Shown: positions 25,726-34,676 of the stretch, one piece after another
Layout: each line of letters starts with the position of its first letter
Numbering within the stretch: position 1 is the first letter of the stretch
Assembly (NCBI GenBank): GCA_900313615.1
Contig: OMRP01000004.1
Location: forward strand, 62,001-126,000
Source of the DNA: an uncultured Prevotellaceae bacterium
GTDB lineage: Bacteria; Bacteroidota; Bacteroidia; Bacteroidales; Bacteroidaceae
Direction: 5' to 3'
DNA: 64,000 nt
Program-made: the position numbers and the translations under genes
The notes under the pieces: generated by a model
Seen by the model: the letters and a program-made list of their open reading frames with translations, nothing else
The model's database searches: none
Told to the model about the DNA's origin: nothing

Positions 25726-25758
25726 AAAAAGACATTGCCTAATGGCGATGTCTTTTTT
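25726..25758 (+). terminator. Hairpin terminator
   Basis: AAAAGACATTGCC, TAAT, GGCGATGTCTTTTTT: about 12 pairs with a T-tract, in the gap between convergent genes. The 150 bp before it (25577-25725) hold no gene I can support. Confidence 0.8.
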
Positions 25759-25779
25759 GTGAGTAGTCCCTAGTTGTAG

Positions 25780-26502
25780 TCATGAAGAAGGTCTAATCCC
25801 TAAATATTCAAAGAATCGCTCTGGCCAATAGTTAATGACAAGGTCGTCGGGGAACTCGGTCTCGGCTAACAAAGGGAGAAGACGGCTGTAATCGGCTATT
25901 TGGAAAGAGATATGGGCATCACTGCCGAGCAATACAGGTACATCATATTGTTTGCAGAGGCGCAGAATCTCAAGTTGGTTGGCACGAGCCTCGGTCTTTG
26001 TGCGGTGTGGCGACATTGAGTGGTTGTTCACCTCCAACAACGTATGGTGTTCCTTGGCGGCCATCACCAATGGCTCGAAGTGGAGCGAGGCGGTGCCGTC
26101 GCCAGGGTGGCAGATGGCGTGTATCTTTGGATGGCGGAGAACACGCAACATTCCTTCGGTGTTTTCATCGGTGGTGCCTCCTTGCCAACATACTTCGTGG
26201 ATGCCAGCGATGCGAAAGTCGAGTATGTCGAGCATGCGGTCATCCATGTCTAGATGGCCCTTTGCATCGAGGATGTTTATCTCACAGCCCATCAACAGTC
26301 GTATGCCATACATCTCGCGAGGTATGACATGCATATTACGGAAATAAAGAAGGGGACAGGTGCCAGGGATGCTCGGTCCATGCTCGGTAACCCCCAGCAC
26401 CTGTAGTCCTTTGTCGGCGGCGGCACGGACCATCTCCTGCAGACTGCTGTAGGCATGGCCCGATGCCACTGTGTGAGTATGTACGTCTAATAGAGGTTTC
26501 AT
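25780..26502 (-). CDS. PHP-family phosphatase (YcdX-like)
   Basis: 240 residues. Metal ligands of the PHP barrel are visible: DVHTHTVASGH at residues 6-16, TEHGPSIPG at about 40, CEIN, HEVCW, HPGDG and the C-terminal GSDAH. YcdX-type enzymes are trinuclear-zinc phosphatases; the natural substrate is not settled. The neighbouring aldose epimerase (51 bp upstream on the same strand) may share the transcript; the gap has degenerate TGAAGAGTGAAAAG repeats. Confidence 0.88.
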   Translation of the reverse strand: MKPLLDVHTHTVASGHAYSSLQEMVRAAADKGLQVLGVTEHGPSIPGTCPLLYFRNMHVIPREMYGIRLLMGCEINILDAKGHLDMDDRMLDILDFRIAGIHEVCWQGGTTDENTEGMLRVLRHPKIHAICHPGDGTASLHFEPLVMAAKEHHTLLEVNNHSMSPHRTKTEARANQLEILRLCKQYDVPVLLGSDAHISFQIADYSRLLPLLAETEFPDDLVINYWPERFFEYLGIRPSS

Positions 26503-26553
26503 CTAAGGGTAAGGTGAAGAGTGAAAAGTGGATAAATCTTCAATATCCATTTT

Positions 26554-27432
26554 TCAATGTAGTTCTATCGTATATTCACTCATGAACGACGAACCAGGTT
26601 GTAGGTGGTTCATGTACTGTTTCTCCTTGAAGTCGCCCTTATAATAGGCCTTGTCGTGGATACCGTACCACGGTTCGATGCACACAAATGGGGCATGCTT
26701 GCCGTATGGGCTCCAGATACCTACCGCCGGAGCCTTGAAGCGTACGGTTACGTGGGGCTCTTCGTCTTCGTCAAGCAGCGCCACCTCCGACAATTGGCAG
26801 CGGTCGATAATCACGGCATCGTTCTTGAAGCTTTCTTCCGTGAACGACCACATACCGTCTCTGCAGTCTTCCAATGTGAAACGGCCAGGACGGATACAAC
26901 CCTCCACGTCGCCAAACACACGCTCTATCACGCCAGAATCGTCGAAACGCATCTTGCCCTTCAATGTCTTTCCACCTTCCACACCAGGTACATAAAAGGC
27001 AGGGTGACCGCCAATCTGGAAATGTATCTCGTTGTTATCGGTATTTTCTACATGCCATATCACATGTATCTTCTTGCCATCGAGACGGTAGGTCACAGCC
27101 AGGTTGAAATGGAAAGGGTAGAGCCGGTGTGTCTCTGGCGTGTCATGCAGTGCCATGGTTACTTTGGTATCGCTCTTCGCGATGACAGTGAACTCGGTGT
27201 CGCGGGCGAAGCCGTGTCGTTCCATTTTATATTCATAGCCGTCGATGCGGTACTTGCCTTCCCAAAGACCGCAGACAATGGGGAAGAGGATGGGGGAGCG
27301 GCGTGGCCAATAGTCAGGGTCGGCTTGCCAAAGGTATTCGTGCCCCTCGTTGTTCTTGATACTCTGGAGCTCGGCTCCCATAGTAGACACCTCAATGGTG
27401 AGGAATTCGTTTTTAAGTTGTTCTGTTGCCAT
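26554..27432 (-). CDS. Aldose 1-epimerase family protein
   Basis: 292 residues of the galactose-mutarotase-like fold, with FPIVCGLWEGKY near residue 55, HGFARD (catalytic-type His) and FQIGGHPAF with the second His. It belongs to the branch with hexose-6-phosphate mutarotase/LacX-like proteins rather than classical GalM; exact sugar unknown. Start chosen at 27432 (MATEQLKNEF), because the -7 box TAAATTTG at 27464-27457 is directly upstream and the longer reading would include the promoter module. Confidence 0.88.
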   Translation of the reverse strand: MATEQLKNEFLTIEVSTMGAELQSIKNNEGHEYLWQADPDYWPRRSPILFPIVCGLWEGKYRIDGYEYKMERHGFARDTEFTVIAKSDTKVTMALHDTPETHRLYPFHFNLAVTYRLDGKKIHVIWHVENTDNNEIHFQIGGHPAFYVPGVEGGKTLKGKMRFDDSGVIERVFGDVEGCIRPGRFTLEDCRDGMWSFTEESFKNDAVIIDRCQLSEVALLDEDEEPHVTVRFKAPAVGIWSPYGKHAPFVCIEPWYGIHDKAYYKGDFKEKQYMNHLQPGSSFMSEYTIELH

Positions 27433-27454
27433 AGGTCTAAAGATTGGATGATGC

Positions 27455-27526
27455 TGCAAATTTACGTAAAATCGAGCGCAGAACAAAACGAACTTGTTTG
27501 TTTTTTATGCCGAGATGGAGTAAATT
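27455..27526 (-). repeat. Promoter module with palindrome, proximal copy before the epimerase
   Basis: On the minus strand: CTCCATCTCGGCAT, palindrome AAACAAAC/GTTCGTTT type (27486-27503, plus-strand AAACGAAC-TT-GTTTGTTT), TTTG, 19 bp, -7 box TAAATTTG (27464-27457). Confidence 0.78.
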
Positions 27527-27529
27527 ATT

Positions 27530-27626
27530 TAAATTTACGTAAAATCGAGCGCAGAATACGATTTAGTCCTTAAGCGGACAAAATCTTCTGAACTTGTTTG
27601 TTTTTTATGCCGAGATGGAGTAAATT
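27530..27626 (-). repeat. Promoter module, distal copy with a 34-bp insertion
   Basis: Second tandem copy: same ends but with an inserted segment containing GATTTAGTCC / GGACAAAATC arms and with a broken -7 box (TAAATTTA). The same proximal-plus-distal pair with the same insertion occurs before lysS (36432-36600). Confidence 0.75.
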
Positions 27627-27679
27627 ATGTAAATATGGTGATTTTTATTGGTTTAAGGAAGAATGTCCCCAAAAAACAC

Positions 27680-27687
27680 TAATTTTG
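27680..27687 (+). promoter_or_regulatory. mnmA promoter -7 box
   Basis: TAATTTTG, ending five bases before the mnmA ATG; predicts a leaderless message. Confidence 0.65.
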
Positions 27688-27692
27688 CACCT

Positions 27693-28793
27693 ATGAAAAT
27701 CGAAGAGTTACAAGACAAGCGCATCGCGGTACTCCTCTCGGGGGGCGTAGACAGCTCGGTGGTGGTGTATGAGTTCGCACGATTGGGAATGCATCCCGAC
27801 TGCTTCTACATCAAAATAGGACCCGAGGAGGAAGAGGAGTGGGACTGCTCTTCGGAGGAGGATCTGGAAATGGCTACGGCTGTGGCACATAAGTACGGCT
27901 GCCGCCTCGAAGTGGTCGATTGCCATCAAGAATATTGGGACCAAGTGACACGCTACACCATGGAGAAAGTAAAGGCGGGCTTCACGCCTAACCCTGACGT
28001 GATGTGTAATCGGCTCATCAAGTTCGGTGCCTTCCATGAGAAACGGGGACATGACTACGATCTCATTGCCACGGGCCATTATGCGCAGACCGAAATCATC
28101 GACGGCCATAAATGGCTCACCACATCCCCAGACCCTGTGAAGGACCAAACCGATTTCCTCGCCCAGATATACGATTGGCAATTGAAAAAGGCCCTCTTCC
28201 CCATCGGACATTATATGAAGGACGAGGTGCGTGTCATCGCCGAGCGCGAACATCTTGTCAACGCCAAACGCAAAGACTCTCAGGGTATCTGTTTCCTCGG
28301 GAAAATCAATTACAACGACTATATTCGTCGCTATCTGGGAGAGAATCCTGGTGATGTCGTGGAGTTGGAGACGGGCAAACGCTTGGGGGCGCATAGAGGA
28401 TTATGGTTCCATACCATTGGGCAACGTCATGGTTTGGGCTTCGGCGGCGGACCTTGGTTTGCTGTGAAGAAGGATATAGAGCGTAATATTCTCTATGTTT
28501 CCAAAGGCTACAACCCGCAGACGGCCTATCGACAGGATTTCGCTATTGGTGATTTCCATTTCCTCACTCCTGACGCGGGAACGACTCTGCCTGAAAAGGT
28601 AACTTTCAAGATTCGTCATACTGCAGACTATCTGCCAGCAACTGTCGAGCCTATCGCTGAGGCTGCTGGTAACGCCGCTTTTGTTATTCATGCCGAACGC
28701 CCCATTCATGGTGTGGCTCCCGGACAGTTCTGTGTGGTCTACGATGAACAGCATCACTGTTGCTTCGGATCGGCTGAAATTGTGGAACGGTAA
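27693..28793 (+). CDS. mnmA: tRNA-specific 2-thiouridylase
   Basis: 366 residues. PP-loop SGGVDSSV at about 16-23 for ATP, the catalytic Cys pair in DVMCNRLIKFG (about 103) and GICFLGK (about 198), and the C-terminal barrel domain (HTIGQRHGLG, GQFCVVY). It puts sulfur on U34 of Lys, Glu and Gln tRNAs. The Asp-rich EEEEEWDCSSEEDLEMA insertion after the first strand is typical of Bacteroidota forms. I discard ten extra N-terminal codons because they precede the promoter box. Confidence 0.96.
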   Translation: MKIEELQDKRIAVLLSGGVDSSVVVYEFARLGMHPDCFYIKIGPEEEEEWDCSSEEDLEMATAVAHKYGCRLEVVDCHQEYWDQVTRYTMEKVKAGFTPNPDVMCNRLIKFGAFHEKRGHDYDLIATGHYAQTEIIDGHKWLTTSPDPVKDQTDFLAQIYDWQLKKALFPIGHYMKDEVRVIAEREHLVNAKRKDSQGICFLGKINYNDYIRRYLGENPGDVVELETGKRLGAHRGLWFHTIGQRHGLGFGGGPWFAVKKDIERNILYVSKGYNPQTAYRQDFAIGDFHFLTPDAGTTLPEKVTFKIRHTADYLPATVEPIAEAAGNAAFVIHAERPIHGVAPGQFCVVYDEQHHCCFGSAEIVER

Positions 28794-28807
28794 AAGATAA
28801 TAAGAAA

Positions 28808-28846
28808 GGTAACTACATCCTATTTGTTAAGTGGAATGTAGTTACC
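28808..28846. terminator. Hairpin between convergent genes
   Basis: GGTAACTACAT and ATGTAGTTACC, 11 perfect pairs with a 17-nt loop, 15 bp after the mnmA stop. Confidence 0.65.
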
Positions 28847-28889
28847 AAAGTAAAAGTGTATAGTTGGTCAAATTGTTCTCGTTGGATGT

Positions 28890-29318
28890 TTATCCCGCCA
28901 CTATATCGAATGCTCCTGTCATGTAGATACCCAACTTGAGAGAATAGTCGAAGTCGCCTACTTGGTTCCATGGGGCATTGTAGTAGTTGATCTCTTTAAT
29001 CACCAGACCGTCTTTGTCGTAGTATTTCTTGGCGATGATACGGTAGGTAAGAAGAGGCTCGTCAAACTCATACAGCACCTCAGCTCTCACGGGTTTACCG
29101 CTCACACCATCGCGTTTTGCCTCTTTTTTGCAATCTTTTTTACTCTTGTAGTCATAACGTACCCACAACAGATAGTTGCTACCCATACGGTCTACGCAGT
29201 CGCTTGCATTCACTACCATTATCGCGTTGTCATCAACCATTTGGAAGGTCTTCACTTGTGCTGATGCCGAAATGCTGAGCAACAGCATCCATAATAGGGA
29301 AATAAGAATCTTTTTCAT
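28890..29318 (-). CDS. Secreted protein of unknown function (surface-adhesin E-like?)
   Basis: 142 residues with a signal peptide (hydrophobic 6-18, cleavage at SASAQ). The mature part is beta-rich with VWVRYDYKSKKDCKKEAKR-like spacing (LLWVRYDY, then two Cys at DCV and DCKK) and YYDKDGLVIKEINYY. The pattern W-R-Y..........Y-D-G.....Y resembles the small surface-adhesin protein E fold, but this is a weak match by eye. Minus-strand -7 box TATATTTG at 29364-29357. Confidence 0.65.
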   Translation of the reverse strand: MKKILISLLWMLLLSISASAQVKTFQMVDDNAIMVVNASDCVDRMGSNYLLWVRYDYKSKKDCKKEAKRDGVSGKPVRAEVLYEFDEPLLTYRIIAKKYYDKDGLVIKEINYYNAPWNQVGDFDYSLKLGIYMTGAFDIVAG

Positions 29319-29621
29319 ATGCTTTTATTTTAAGTTTATCTTTTGTAATGATGATGCAAATATACTGCTAATGGCAGCCTTTTCCAAATTTATGCCATGA
29401 TATAGTACAAAATGAGGCATTTAATAATGCTAAATACCCTATTTCCATGATGTATCTAAAATCGTTGTGGCAACTATTACCACATCGTAAAAAGGCTTTG
29501 AGCGTTGTTGTGAGATAGGTAATGAAAAGCGTGGCTTAATTTGCTAATTTAAGAAGAAAATATTACCTTTGCCCTCAGTGCAATATCAACATCATTCTAA
29601 AATCATAATCCTCAAATCAAC
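29319..29621. other. Divergent promoter gap
   Basis: Holds the minus-strand box TATATTTG (29364-29357) and the plus-strand box TACCTTTG (29564-29571) for the flanking genes. Nothing else supported; about 190 bp between the boxes look empty. Confidence 0.6.
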
Positions 29622-29939
29622 ATGATTCTCACAACAACTCCAAACATCGAAGGCTATACCATCCAACGCTATCTTGGCGTGGTGACAGGCGAGACCATTA
29701 TTGGAGCCAATGCCTTCAAAGACATCAAGGCTGCATTCACCGACATTTTTGGCGGGCGTAGCAGTACCTACGAAAGAGTGCTTGCCCAGGCCAAGGATAC
29801 GGCCATGAACGAGTTGGTGCAACGGGCCGGGCAGATGGGTGCCAATGCCATCGTGGGCATAGACATCGACTATGAGACTATCGGCAGTGGCGGCTCAATG
29901 CTCATGGTAGCATGTAGCGGAACGGCGGTCGTCATCTGA
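29622..29939 (+). CDS. YbjQ/UPF0145 family protein
   Basis: 105 residues matching the YbjQ family (PF01906): [19 protein letters not shown] at the N-terminus, then [12 protein letters not shown], a helix with [20 protein letters not shown] and a final strand pair ([12 protein letters not shown]). Family members form pentameric beta rings and are sometimes called heavy-metal-binding; no enzymatic role is established. A single-gene unit with its own promoter. Confidence 0.9.
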   Translation: MILTTTPNIEGYTIQRYLGVVTGETIIGANAFKDIKAAFTDIFGGRSSTYERVLAQAKDTAMNELVQRAGQMGANAIVGIDIDYETIGSGGSMLMVACSGTAVVI

Positions 29940-29959
29940 CAACCGCCGCTATAAAGACC

Positions 29960-30019
29960 GTGAAGTGATCGCTTCACTTGAAAATGGACAATACTCAACA
30001 ATATGGTATTGTCTACCTT
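29960..30019 (+). terminator. Two hairpins after ybjQ-like gene
   Basis: GTGAAG/CTTCAC (29961-29978) followed by GACAATAC/GTATTGTC (29988-30014) and CTTTTT. The second looks like a terminator on the plus strand. Confidence 0.65.
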
Positions 30020-30034
30020 TTTGGCTCTTCTCTC

Positions 30035-30517
30035 TTACCTGTTGAAGTTGATGAGGGTTATCACAGGATGAGCCTCCAGATAGCTGAGCACATTCTCCTT
30101 GTTGATGTAGTTGGGCGACGTGATGGGTTGCTCGGAATGTGCTCCGTTTTCTTTCTTGTACCAATGGATGGAATATTCCCAACTGAAATCATACGCCGAG
30201 GCGTCAATCTCACCATATTCCTCCGGTGTCTTTACGGTAGCCACCACACGACACTGTATCTTGTGGCTTCCCTCTTTCTTCTCGCGGTAATCCCATTCTG
30301 TCACATCCTTGATTTCCTCCTCGTGGTTCACACCATTGAAGTCGGTGTAGTAGGCCATGATGGTGTAGAATTTATGCAAACCGATACCTGGTTTCAGCGT
30401 ATAATGCACGTTGGTGTAATCGCGATCAATTTCCTCGTCGTCATCGCCACAACTGGCAAGTGTGAATGCGCAGCAACAGAGTAGCGCTATCATCGACACA
30501 TATAGTAATCGTTTCAT
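30035..30517 (-). CDS. Lipoprotein of unknown function
   Basis: 160 residues with a type II signal peptide, lipobox LASC (Cys23) followed by GDDDEE, the acidic +2 context typical of surface-exposed lipoproteins in Bacteroidota. The mature part is mostly beta and aromatic-rich (YTIMAYYTDF, FSWEYSIHWYKKE). I do not recognise the family. Downstream of and on the same strand as the HAD gene is not the case: it is transcribed after it (24-bp gap), so it may be the last gene of the pgi-HAD transcript. Confidence 0.68.
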   Translation of the reverse strand: MKRLLYVSMIALLCCCAFTLASCGDDDEEIDRDYTNVHYTLKPGIGLHKFYTIMAYYTDFNGVNHEEEIKDVTEWDYREKKEGSHKIQCRVVATVKTPEEYGEIDASAYDFSWEYSIHWYKKENGAHSEQPITSPNYINKENVLSYLEAHPVITLINFNR

Positions 30518-30541
30518 AGTTGTTCCTTATTCCTTATCTTT

Positions 30542-31258
30542 TTAATTCTTTAGTCTTTTAATCGTCGCCAATGCTTCAGCCATGTCCTTCACGACAATGT
30601 CGGCGCCGGTCTCTTTCAAGGCGTTGTCGGGCAATGGACCTGTATTCACGGCGATGGTAAAGATGTCTGCCGCCTTGGCCGATTGCACACCCAAAGGTGC
30701 GTTCTCCACAACAATAGCCTGAGGGGCAGAAACACCCACTTTTTTTAGTCCGGCGAGATAGGGCTCGGGTGATGGCTTTCCATGTAGCACGTCAAAAGCG
30801 GTCACGATATATCGTTTGTCTACCAGTCCGCGAAAGGTCTCCTCCAAAGCATCGAGCAGAGAATGCTGTCCGCTGCCCGTCACCACGCCGATGGTCATGC
30901 CTTGTTCTTGCAACCATGTCATTAATGCCACTACACCAGGCATTATTCTGGCTGGAGGACAGGCGGAGAAATAGTCGCATTTCACCTGATAAAGTTGCTG
31001 TGCCTCGGCATCGGTCAGTTCACGATGCCATTGCTCCCGTGCCAACTGTCTGATGGTTTCCACGCCGCGCATGCCCTCGTAGCGGTAGGCGTCCTCCTCT
31101 CTCATGTCCAGCCCGTTCTCACTCATGCTCCTGTGCCAGGAGTAGGCGTGGTTGGGCATCGAGTCGAAGAGAACGCCGTCCATATCGAAGAGCACGGCTT
31201 GGGGCGCGAACCGCTCCAAGCCGTGTCGTTCCATATATGCTTTTACTGCATCGTCCAT
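30542..31258 (-). CDS. HAD phosphatase (beta-phosphoglucomutase-like)
   Basis: 238 residues of HAD subfamily IA: motif I FDMDGVLFDS (DxDG) at about 24-33, motif II VTGSG at about 118, the Lys of motif III in GLKKVG/GKPSPEPY, and motif IV VENAPLGVQSAKAA. The cap helices match beta-phosphoglucomutase and sugar-phosphate phosphatases. The ATG overlaps the pgi stop codon by one base (TAATG), so translation is coupled with pgi, which suggests a sugar-phosphate substrate. Confidence 0.88.
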   Translation of the reverse strand: MDDAVKAYMERHGLERFAPQAVLFDMDGVLFDSMPNHAYSWHRSMSENGLDMREEDAYRYEGMRGVETIRQLAREQWHRELTDAEAQQLYQVKCDYFSACPPARIMPGVVALMTWLQEQGMTIGVVTGSGQHSLLDALEETFRGLVDKRYIVTAFDVLHGKPSPEPYLAGLKKVGVSAPQAIVVENAPLGVQSAKAADIFTIAVNTGPLPDNALKETGADIVVKDMAEALATIKRLKN

Positions 31259-32613
31259 TATCCTTCGTTGGCCAGCCGTTCTTTGATGGCCTTGCTATCG
31301 GCCTCGTAGCCAGGTTTGTCGAGCAGGGCGAACATGTTTTTCTTATATGCCTCCACACCTGGCTGGTTGAAGGGATTCACGCCGAGAACGTTGCCACTGA
31401 TGCCACAGGCGATCTCGAAGAAATAGATGAGCTGTCCGATGTAATACTCATTCAGTTTGGGCACGGCGATGCGGATATTGGGCACACCACCGTCGACATG
31501 GGCCAGACGGGTACCTAACTCAGCCATTTTGTTCACCTCGTCTACACGCTTTCCTGCGAGGAAATTCAGGCCGTCGAGGTTCTCTTCATCCTCGGGGAAG
31601 AGCAATTTGCGGTTGGGCTCTTCAATACTGATGACAGTCTCAAAGATGGTGCGCTCGCCTTCCTGAATCCATTGACCCATGGAGTGCAGGTCGGTGGTGA
31701 AATCGCAGGATGCGGGGAAGATGCCTTTCTGTTCCTTGCCCTCGCTCTCTCCGTAGAGCTGTTTCCACCACTCGCTGATGAAATGCAGTTTGGGCTGGTA
31801 GTTCACCATGATCTCAATTTTCTTGCCAGCGCCATAGAGGGCGTTGCGAACGGCGGCATATTGGGCAGCAGGGTTCTCGTCGAAAGCCACGTCCTTGCTA
31901 CAGGCTTTCTCCATGTCTTGGGCACCGGCCACCAATTGTTTGATGTCGAAACCAGCGCAGGCGATGGGTAGCAGGCCCACTGGTGTGAGCACTGAGAAAC
32001 GGCCACCTACATTGTCGGGGATGATAAAGCTAGTGTAACCCTCCTTGTCGGCACAAGTGCGTGCGGCACCTCGCTTGGCATCGGTGATAGCCACGATTAC
32101 CTTCTTCGCTTCCTCCTTGCCACGTTGGGCTTCACATTGTTTCTTCAGTAGGCGGAAGGTGAGTGCGGTCTCTGTCGTGGTGCCTGACTTTGAGATGTTA
32201 ATCACACCGAATTTTTTATCGCTGAGGTATTCGGTCAATTCGCTCAGATAGTCTTCGCCGATGTTGTTGCCTGCGAAAAGGATAGTGGGGTTCTTGCAAT
32301 CGCGCTGAAGCCAAGAAAACGAGTTGCCTAGGGCCTCTATCACGGCACGGGCACCGAGGTAACTGCCTCCGATGCCAGCCACTACCACAGCTTCGCAGTT
32401 GGCGCGGAGCACGTCGGCACAGGCTTGCACCTCATTTAAAAACTCGGGACTGATACTGCTGGGCAGGTGGAGCCAACCCAGGAAATCGTTACCAGGACAG
32501 GTGCCGGCTTCCAGAGCTTCCTGTGCGGCTTTCACTTGCGGTTCAAAACGCTTCACTGCGCCCTCGTCTAGGAATTGGGCGGCTTTCTTGATGTCTAATT
32601 GGATATTTTTCAT
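31258..32613 (-). CDS. pgi: Glucose-6-phosphate isomerase
   Basis: 451 residues, the usual length of the Bacteroidota/Firmicutes type. Signatures: [11 protein letters not shown] near 80, [10 protein letters not shown], the catalytic Glu/His region [13 protein letters not shown], and [13 protein letters not shown] ([14 protein letters not shown]) near the end. It interconverts glucose-6-P and fructose-6-P. I start at 32613 ([10 protein letters not shown]); an upstream in-frame ATG at 32736 lies after the -7 box (TAACTTTG near 32764-32757) and would add 41 residues without homology, so the leader is more likely 140 nt of untranslated RNA. Confidence 0.95.
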   Translation of the reverse strand: MKNIQLDIKKAAQFLDEGAVKRFEPQVKAAQEALEAGTCPGNDFLGWLHLPSSISPEFLNEVQACADVLRANCEAVVVAGIGGSYLGARAVIEALGNSFSWLQRDCKNPTILFAGNNIGEDYLSELTEYLSDKKFGVINISKSGTTTETALTFRLLKKQCEAQRGKEEAKKVIVAITDAKRGAARTCADKEGYTSFIIPDNVGGRFSVLTPVGLLPIACAGFDIKQLVAGAQDMEKACSKDVAFDENPAAQYAAVRNALYGAGKKIEIMVNYQPKLHFISEWWKQLYGESEGKEQKGIFPASCDFTTDLHSMGQWIQEGERTIFETVISIEEPNRKLLFPEDEENLDGLNFLAGKRVDEVNKMAELGTRLAHVDGGVPNIRIAVPKLNEYYIGQLIYFFEIACGISGNVLGVNPFNQPGVEAYKKNMFALLDKPGYEADSKAIKERLANEG

Positions 32614-33075
32614 CGTTGTGGATATTGTTGTTTTTCCTATGTCGGCAGAAGATTGGGCGTTGGTGCCATGTAATGGCTGTCCGTCACCCTTCAGCAAGGC
32701 CTTGCTTTGTAGTTTGTCGGTGTCTCTGATGTCCATGGTATAAATAATTATTTGCAAAGTTACTATTTCTTTCTAACAACACCAAATGAGTTCTTAAGTT
32801 TTTGAGTTTTTTAGTTTTTTTAGTTTGTGAGTTTATTAGTTTGTGAGTTATTGAGTTTATGAGTTTAAAAGTAATCTGCCAACGAAAATAGTGAAATTTG
32901 AGAAATCCTTTCTCTTTATTCCTTTTTGTTATATTTTTGTCAATTCTTTTTTTGTGCAATATGTAAAAAGATGTATCTTTGCAGCCGATTCGATAATAAG
33001 CCTTTTGGGTATGTTCCAAAGGTATGTTTATAATAGAAGCAACACAATAATATAAACAACAATTATTTCTAAACA
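32614..33075. other. 462-bp gap: pgi leader, degenerate repeats and a plus-strand promoter
   Basis: 32614-32755 is the probable pgi leader. 32790-32870 is a run of degenerate TTTGTGAG/TTTATTAG/TTATTGAG units. 32951-32981 holds a plus promoter (TTTG, 19 bp, TATCTTTG) for the lipoprotein at 33076. Confidence 0.65.
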
Positions 33076-33495
33076 ATGAAGAGATTTTTGATTTGGATGT
33101 TTGCTGCCATCCTTACCTGCGGCACTGTGACTGTGTTCACATCTTGTAATGAAGATGACGTGGAAGAATTCATTACTAAACTTACCTTGGTGGGAACTTG
33201 GAATGTTTCTGTTTCTTCTTCACCTGCTCTTCCTGGAGATGCTAGCTTAGGGCTCGGAGAAACCATCACTTTCAATTCTAATGGAACTTTCGAGAACAGC
33301 CATGGAGAAACTGGAAGTTGGGCTATGAATGGTTGGAAAATAACAATCAAGGGTTCGGAGGGTTACACTCTGACTTACAACATCCATGAAGATTATACAC
33401 CTTCACGAGTGGTGATGGATTCCGATGTGGTTTTGGAAGGCATGAACAACAAATACCATGTCACCGTTGTCCTTAGCAAGGTGAACTCAAAATAA
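33076..33495 (+). CDS. Lipocalin-like lipoprotein
   Basis: 139 residues: type II signal peptide with lipobox FTSC (Cys24) followed by NEDD, then LVGTWNVSVSSS, GETITFNSNGTFENSHGE and GSWAMNGWKITIKG. The LxGxW opening and repeated strand pattern are those of lipocalin-like proteins of Bacteroidales (lipocalin_4/5 type). Ligand unknown. It stands alone on the plus strand between pgi and gpsA, which are both on the minus strand. Confidence 0.78.
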   Translation: MKRFLIWMFAAILTCGTVTVFTSCNEDDVEEFITKLTLVGTWNVSVSSSPALPGDASLGLGETITFNSNGTFENSHGETGSWAMNGWKITIKGSEGYTLTYNIHEDYTPSRVVMDSDVVLEGMNNKYHVTVVLSKVNSK

Positions 33496-33527
33496 AGTTT
33501 CTCATCACTTACATTTCTTACATAAAA

Positions 33528-33562
33528 CGCCGCCGCTGCAAGTCCTACTTACAGCGGCGGTG
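33528..33562. terminator. GC-rich hairpin between convergent genes
   Basis: CCGCCGCTG, 13-nt loop, CAGCGGCGG; serves the lipocalin-like gene and gpsA. Confidence 0.65.
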
Positions 33563-33606
33563 ATGTGTTATGGGGGTTAGAAGTTCCTCTGGGAGGGTTG
33601 GGTATA

Positions 33607-34602
33607 CTATCTGAACGAGTCGGTGAGCAATTTGATTTCCACCTGAGGAGAGATGCGCTCGTAGAGGATATTATACACAGCGTCGAGGATAGGCATGTTC
33701 ACATGCATGCGACGATTGATTTCTTTCATACATTTCGTTCCGAAGAAACCTTCGGCTATCATTTCCATTTCTATCTGCGCACTCTTCACGCTATAGCCTT
33801 TGCCAATCATCGTGCCAAAAACGCGGTTGCGTGAGAAATTGCTGTAGCCAGTGACCAAAAGGTCGCCCAGATACACCGAGTCGTAGATGTGGCGCTCCAA
33901 TGGTTGTACGGCGGTGAGGAAACGTTGCATCTCTTGCACGGCGTTCGACATGAGCACGGCTTGGAAATTATCGCCGTATTTCAAACCGCTGCAGATGCCA
34001 GCGGCAATGGCATACACATTCTTCAGCACCGACGAATATTCGATGCCCAGCACGTCGGTTGAGGTCTTCGTCTTGATGAAACTGCTGGAGAGTACTTGTG
34101 TGAAAGCCTGTGCCTTCTCTTCGTCGGCACACCCCACAGTAAGGTACGACAGACGTTCCAACGCAACCTCCTCGGCATGCGAGGGACCGCCAATGCAAGC
34201 AAGGTTGGAATAGGGAACATCGTACACCTGATGGAAATATTCCGAACACACGAGGTTCTCATCGGGCACGATGCCTTTGATGGCCGTCACAATGAATTTC
34301 TCCTTGATGCGTGTGCGCAATTTCCTCAGATGGTTTTTCAGGTAGGGCGACGGAGTGACAAACACCAACGTGTCGTATTGTTGCACAATCTTATTGATGT
34401 CGCTTGAGAAAAATATCTCGTCGGTGTCGAAGTGAACGCTTGTCAGATAGGCTGGGTTGTGTGACATTCGGCGGAAGTCCTCGATACGGTCATCCCTACG
34501 CATATACCATCCTATGTGGTGGGTATGCCCCACCACGATTTTGGCTATTGCCGTAGCCCAGCTACCGCCGCCAATGATGGCTATTTTTCCGCAGTCGTAC
34601 AA
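33607..34602 (-). CDS. gpsA: Glycerol-3-phosphate dehydrogenase [NAD(P)+]
   Basis: 331 residues. NAD-binding IIGGGSWATAIAK at residues 9-21, the loop VTPSPYLKNHLR, the substrate-binding IGGPSHAEEVA and the catalytic Lys in LKNVYAIAAGICSGL. It makes sn-glycerol-3-phosphate for phospholipids. Lies 74 bp after lysS on the same strand, gap made of TTTAGGG-type degenerate repeats; probably one transcript. Confidence 0.95.
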   Translation of the reverse strand: MYDCGKIAIIGGGSWATAIAKIVVGHTHHIGWYMRRDDRIEDFRRMSHNPAYLTSVHFDTDEIFFSSDINKIVQQYDTLVFVTPSPYLKNHLRKLRTRIKEKFIVTAIKGIVPDENLVCSEYFHQVYDVPYSNLACIGGPSHAEEVALERLSYLTVGCADEEKAQAFTQVLSSSFIKTKTSTDVLGIEYSSVLKNVYAIAAGICSGLKYGDNFQAVLMSNAVQEMQRFLTAVQPLERHIYDSVYLGDLLVTGYSNFSRNRVFGTMIGKGYSVKSAQIEMEMIAEGFFGTKCMKEINRRMHVNMPILDAVYNILYERISPQVEIKLLTDSFR

Positions 34603-34676
34603 GTTTACGGTTTATGGTTTAGGGCTTAGTGCTTGGAATTTGTTTATTAGACCATAGAACACTAAACCCTCTATCC

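Noticed and set aside
26605-27573. Long plus-strand frame (about 322 codons) opposite the aldose epimerase
   Set aside because: Antisense to a clear family member and runs into the promoter repeats; no motif.
32614-32736. N-terminal extension of pgi by 41 residues
   Set aside because: In frame and downstream of the promoter box, but without similarity to glucose-6-phosphate isomerases; kept as untranslated leader.
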